Below are positions 14,566 through 16,991 of a stretch of DNA of 16,991 bases, piece by piece (within the stretch, counting starts at the first letter, position 1; each line of letters starts with the position of its first letter). Origin of the DNA: Desulfobacteraceae bacterium UBA2174 (GTDB taxonomy: Bacteria > Desulfobacterota > Desulfobacteria > Desulfobacterales > UBA2174); NCBI GenBank assembly GCA_002327445.1, contig DCWA01000027.1, positions 1 to 16,991 on the forward strand, in the 5' to 3' direction. The translations under genes were made by a program, and so were the position numbers. The notes under the pieces were generated by a model that was given only the letters and a program-made list of their open reading frames with translations, was not told the origin of the DNA and made no database searches.

Positions 14566-14595
14566 ATATTCTTGGACAAAATCGTTGGTTGTCAA
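14566..14595 (-). promoter_or_regulatory. Probable tupA promoter
   Basis: On the minus strand TTGACA (14595-14590) is followed after 18 bases by GAATAT (14571-14566), about 70 bases before the tupA start. The surrounding 14496-14803 gap between the divergent tupA and Mo-storage genes is AT-richer than the genes. No other clear element was seen in it apart from the AAGGAG site of the Mo-storage gene. Confidence 0.5.
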
Positions 14596-14803
14596 AAGGA
14601 TTTGATTCCGAGAGAGCCCGAATAACCAAGGACGACGAAGAACGACTTTTGTAAGAGCAAATGCGCAAAAAGAGTTTTACCCGTGCTTTCAAGGATACTC
14701 GAGGGACCGCCAATCGAGGCGTGATCGAAGGTTCGGGAAAGCCTGCCAGCCGTTTTCAGATTGCGGCAATTTTTAGAGACAACGGATCGAAAGGAGAATT
14801 TTC

Positions 14804-15309
14804 ATGGGGAAACTGATCAGGGAAGGCGACGACACGGGACGGCTGCATGTCGAGTCGCCGCTGATGGGCGAGTCACTGGTGAGCAAGGCATTGATGAAGC
14901 GCACCGAGGCCAAGGAGTACTTCCGGATGCACCCGGACATCAACGTGCTCAAGATCGGCGGGCAAAGTATCATGGACCGTGGCGCCAAGGCCCTCTTGCC
15001 GGTGTTGGATGCCCTGATCACGGCCAAGGAACGGCACAAGATCCTGCTGATGACCGGTGGCGGCACCCGGGCCCGGGTTGACCATGTTCTGCCAACTGGG
15101 CTATCTGCCCATCACCTACGGCATCCCTCCTTACGGCTTCTTCGAACACCCGGCCGAAGAAGGAAGCATTCCGCCGGCCGATCCTCACCCTTCTCCAACG
15201 GAGCAAATGCCTGAAGGAGCTGCAAATCATCGACGCCTTGCGCCATCCAGAGCATATCCTGGCCGCCCTGGAGGGTCAGCACGTGGGGACGATCGTCTAT
15301 CAGGGGTAG
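14804..15309 (+). pseudogene. Molybdenum storage protein subunit-like gene, decayed
   Basis: From ATG 14804 (AAGGAG upstream) the first frame gives about 90 residues ending VLKIGGQSIMDRGAKALLPV, LDALITAKERHKILLM and TGGGTRAR. This is the N-terminal half of a MosA/MosB-type protein (amino acid kinase fold, related to UMP kinase). The rest survives only in pieces in the two other frames: FCQLGYLPITYGIPPYGFFE, HPAEEGSIPP (about 15085-15177), then LTLLQRSKCLKELQIIDALR, HPEHILAALEGQHVGTIVYQ (about 15181-15306), stop at 15307. About 100 residues of the central ATP/metal region are missing. MosAB stores polyoxomolybdate or tungstate with ATP hydrolysis. Two internal deletions make a working product unlikely. 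Confidence 0.75.
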
Positions 15310-15338
15310 CCCGGACGGCAGGGACGACGAAGATCCGG

Positions 15339-15557
15339 TCACTGACTCTTCTGGTGTTTGCCGGTGCCGTCCCCACGGTCGCTCAAGATCACGACCTGCC
15401 CCCCGATCGCCGCGGCGATTTGTTCGATCTCCTGCCTGCGTACATGGCTGGCCTGGAATCTCAAATCGCCGCCGCTGACGGCCACGACACGGAAGCGGGG
15501 TTTTTTTTCGCCTTCCTCGATCTTGCGCCGCTCGCGGATGAAAATGGTGGTAGTCAT
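15339..15557 (-). CDS. Small conserved-looking protein of unknown function (72 aa)
   Basis: The ATG at 15557 has a strong GAGGAGG site 5 bases upstream, so this is probably a real gene. The product (MTTTIFIRERRKIEEGEKKP, RFRVVAVSGGDLRFQASHVR, RQEIEQIAAAIGGQVVILSD) looks like a small alpha/beta domain: strand, charged linker, strand (RFRVVAVSGGDLRF), helix (RRQEIEQIAAAIG), strand (QVVILSD). I recognise no domain or catalytic motif. There is no signal peptide or membrane segment. It is divergent from the PadR gene across a repeated operator, so PadR probably regulates it. Its 3' end faces the decayed Mo-storage gene. Confidence 0.65.
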   Translation of the reverse strand: MTTTIFIRERRKIEEGEKKPRFRVVAVSGGDLRFQASHVRRQEIEQIAAAIGGQVVILSDRGDGTGKHQKSQ

Positions 15558-15607
15558 GACGACCTCCTCGGTTCAAGCGATTTCGGGTTGTTTGACAAGG
15601 CCTTTTG

Positions 15608-15694
15608 ACCTATAAGACCCATAGGACTTATAAGCTTAATAGGACCTATAAGTCCTATAGGGCCTATATTTAGAAGGAAGCTATAATTTATAAT
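15608..15694. promoter_or_regulatory. Repeated PadR-type operator and padR promoter
   Basis: The AT-rich stretch 15608-15668 repeats CCTATA/TATAGG and CTTATAAG motifs about every 10-12 bases. It contains a perfect 9-base inverted repeat GGACTTATA (15624-15632) and TATAAGTCC (15647-15655), plus the palindrome CCTATAGG (15654-15661). Two overlapping TATAAT boxes (15682-15687 and 15689-15694) read toward padR without a good -35, since that region is filled by the repeats. Autoregulation and control of the divergent small gene are inferred. Confidence 0.65.
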
Positions 15695-15717
15695 CAATCT
15701 ATATTCTTTAAGGATAT

Positions 15718-16116
15718 ATGTCAAACAAAAAAAATACAGGCCTCCATGCCCCGGGCAGCGGCAAGCGGGAACGCTACATCCAGCCGTCGATCCTCCTGGG
15801 CCTCTTTCACCGGCCGACCTACGGCTATGAACTGATCCAGACGATGCAGCGCTTCGGATTCATGGAGGGGTCGGCGCCGCCGGGGATGATCTACCGGCAC
15901 CTGCGGCAGTTGGAGGAGGACGGGCTGGTGGCTTCGGAGTGGCATACCGAGGGCGCGGGGCCGGCCAAGAGGATCTACACCATCACTGCCGACGGCCGTG
16001 AGGTGCTGGGCCTCTGGATCGCCCACATGGAAGAACAAGCGAGGCGGCTCGACAGCTTCGTGGCCGAATACCGTCAGGCGGCGGCCGGTTCGGCATCCGG
16101 GACTCCAGAAGGCTGA
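15718..16116 (+). CDS. PadR-family transcriptional regulator
   Basis: The ATG at 15718 follows TTTAAGGAT. The 132-residue protein has a charged lead (residues 1-20) and then the PadR winged helix: YIQPSILLGLFHRPTYGYEL, IQTMQRFGF, then GMIYRHLRQLEEDGLVASEW and GPAKRIYTITADGREVLGLW. The P-x-x-[IL]YRHLRxLEExGLV and R-x-YxIT-xGREVL patterns are diagnostic. The final helix (MEEQARRLDSFVAEYR) is the dimerisation segment. PadR proteins usually repress their own gene and a neighbouring gene in response to a small ligand or stress. The ligand is unknown here; the neighbouring Mo/W genes hint at a metal-related signal but do not prove it. Its 3' end overlaps the TiaS-like C-terminal fragment on the other strand. 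Confidence 0.9.
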   Translation: MSNKKNTGLHAPGSGKRERYIQPSILLGLFHRPTYGYELIQTMQRFGFMEGSAPPGMIYRHLRQLEEDGLVASEWHTEGAGPAKRIYTITADGREVLGLWIAHMEEQARRLDSFVAEYRQAAAGSASGTPEG

Positions 16117-16440
16117 CCGGAAGCCCCGCTTCCTTGTTTTCCACGCTTGCGCCCGAGGTTTTCCCAGCCGCCTCCGGCGTGCGGCGCCACCATCAGGATG
16201 GCTCTGCCGCCCACGAGGCGAGGACGCACCCACCCGAAAGTCAGCACCCGGTCGCCAGCCGCCGGCACGGACGCATTCCGATCGATGGACATCACGTCCG
16301 ATCCCCTCTTCCGCCAGTCGGGCCACGGTGATTTCCTGCGGCAGATCCCGTACGCGGCCAAAGTCGATGAACCGCCCGTGCCAGCCCGAAGCCGTCAGAC
16401 CGACAGCCGCCAAGGCGCCGATGATCCCGTCGCCGGTACC
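16074..16440 (-). pseudogene. TiaS-like protein, C-terminal half (split gene, one frameshift)
   Basis: From GGTACC (16440-16435) the minus strand reads GTGDGIIGALAAVGLTASGW, HGRFIDFGRVRDLPQEITVA and RLAEEGI. A one-base insertion near 16296-16303 shifts the frame, and the protein continues as DVMSIDRNASVPAAGDRVLT, FGWVRPRLVGGRAILMVAPH and WENLGRKRGKQG, to a stop at 16074. It continues exactly, in frame, from LTAHGGT of the N-terminal half at 8575-8988; HGGTGDG is restored when the two GGTACC sites are superimposed. It has no start codon of its own and is not expected to be expressed here. The gene's end overlaps padR, which would have been a convergent neighbour. Confidence 0.72.
16435..16440. 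other. Rearrangement junction 2 (TiaS-like C-half / pruA fragment)
   Basis: GGTACC separates minus-strand TiaS-like sequence (below) from plus-strand aldehyde dehydrogenase sequence (above). It is the same hexamer as at 8983-8988. Confidence 0.65.
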
Positions 16441-16831
16441 GGCACGTTTCAGACGATGTGGCGCACCATCGGCAGCCATATTGGCGACTACCACAACTAT
16501 CCGCGCGTCGTGGGCGAAACCGGAGGCAAGGATTACATCTTCGTGCATCCCAGCGCGGACCCTCAGGCCGTTGCCGTGGCAGTGGTGCGGGGGCCTTCGA
16601 GTACCAGGGGCAGAAGTGTTCGGCAGCTTCAAGGATTTACGTTCCCGAAAGCCTCTGGCCGGATTTGCGCGACCGCATCGTCGGCATGATGGGCGAGATC
16701 CGTACCGGGGATGTGCGCGATTTCGGCAACTTCCACAACGCCGTCATCGATCGGGCCGCCTATGATCGGGCCATGAGTTACATCGACCAGGCCCGGAATT
16801 CGGACCAGGCGGAAATCGTGGCCGGCGGCAC
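16441..16831 (+). pseudogene. 1-pyrroline-5-carboxylate dehydrogenase (RocA/PruA type) internal fragment
   Basis: The first frame reads GTFQTMWRTIGSHIGDYHNY, PRVVGETGGKDYIFVHPSAD; after 16593 the next frame reads AFEYQGQKCSAASRIYVPES, LWPDLRDRIVGMMGEIRTGD, VRDFGNFHNAVIDRAAYDRA and EIVAGGT. The GETGGKD (general-base Glu) and GQKCSA (catalytic Cys) motifs and the spacing fit the ALDH4 branch, which oxidises glutamate semialdehyde in proline breakdown. One G is missing in the G-run 16588-16593. The N-terminal half is absent upstream of GGTACC, and a group II intron in antisense orientation interrupts the gene at 16832. Only about 130 of about 540 residues are present, so it is not functional here. 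Confidence 0.85.
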
Positions 16832-16866
16832 GTAGAGTAGGGAGGGAGACACCCCCCTCCCCCTCT

Positions 16867-16904
<38 letters not shown>

Positions 16905-16952
16905 CTTGGACTTCACCAATAGGCACACGCGAGACGTCAGCCGATGAAGCCA

Positions 16953-16991
16953 TTACAGATATATCAGCCCCAGTTGCTTCAGGTGCTGGTA
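16953..16991 (-). CDS. C-terminal end of the second intron's encoded protein (partial)
   Basis: The frame reads YQHLKQLGLIYL and then a TAA stop at 16955-16953, about 50 bases before domain V. That is where an intron-encoded maturase normally ends. Only 12 residues are visible, so the assignment rests on position. Confidence 0.45.
   Translation of the reverse strand, partial: YQHLKQLGLIYL

Noticed and set aside
15608..15668. CRISPR array or tandem satellite
   Set aside because: The units are about 10 bases, imperfect and palindromic with no spacers; an operator cluster fits better.
16147..16440. Plus-strand start of the pruA fragment frame (MRPRFSQPPP...)
   Set aside because: The residues before GGTACC have no aldehyde dehydrogenase similarity and are antisense to the TiaS-like C-half.

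Overview
The window looks like a GC-rich bacterial chromosome segment from an anaerobe, most likely a Desulfobacterota (deltaproteobacterial sulfate-reducer or syntroph) lineage. The clues are a selenocysteine-containing periplasmic formate dehydrogenase, two separate tungstate/molybdate ABC importers (WtpABC and TupABC), a molybdenum-storage-like protein and group II introns. This taxonomic call is inference from gene content only.

Layout. 1-188: N-terminal end of an IS630-like transposase (minus). 267-869: a type II toxin-antitoxin pair (ribbon-helix-helix antitoxin plus MazF/PemK toxin) with its own promoter and a candidate inverted-repeat operator. About 884-2749: a complete group II intron (minus) encoding a reverse transcriptase/maturase without a visible endonuclease domain; it sits between the toxin stop codon and the toxin's apparent intrinsic terminator. 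2977-3168: an N-terminal remnant of a tyrosine recombinase. 3224-3877: a LOG-family nucleotide phosphoribohydrolase.

4065-8504 is a metal-uptake block on the plus strand: a one-component regulator (excisionase-type HTH fused to a molybdate-binding-protein-like domain), wtpA, wtpB, wtpC, then a TrmO-like gene with a one-base frameshift. Next comes the 5' half of a TiaS-like gene (8575-8988). The minus strand then holds a selenocysteine fdhA that has lost about its last third (10963-8969). Divergent from fdhA is a single-domain ModE-like regulator with a hairpin terminator in its leader. The tupA-tupB-tupC operon (14495-11731, minus) converges on it. A decayed Mo-storage-protein gene (14804-15309, plus), a 72-aa unknown protein (minus) and a divergent PadR regulator follow, the last two separated by a dense repeated operator.

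The most striking structural fact is that the 3' half of the TiaS-like gene lies on the opposite strand at 16440-16074, about 7.4 kb from its 5' half. The two halves join in frame exactly at a shared GGTACC. The same hexamer ends the truncated fdhA (at 8983) and begins a fragment of a pruA/RocA-type aldehyde dehydrogenase (at 16435). The segment 8983-16440 therefore appears inverted relative to its ancestral order, with extra sequence (the end of fdhA and the start of pruA) missing. Either a real rearrangement or an in vitro or assembly artefact could explain this. The pruA fragment is in turn cut by a second group II intron (minus) that runs off the window end.

Functionally, the core genes fit one theme: acquiring, sensing and storing Mo/W for a formate dehydrogenase. 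Around that core lies evidence of heavy mobile-element activity and gene decay.
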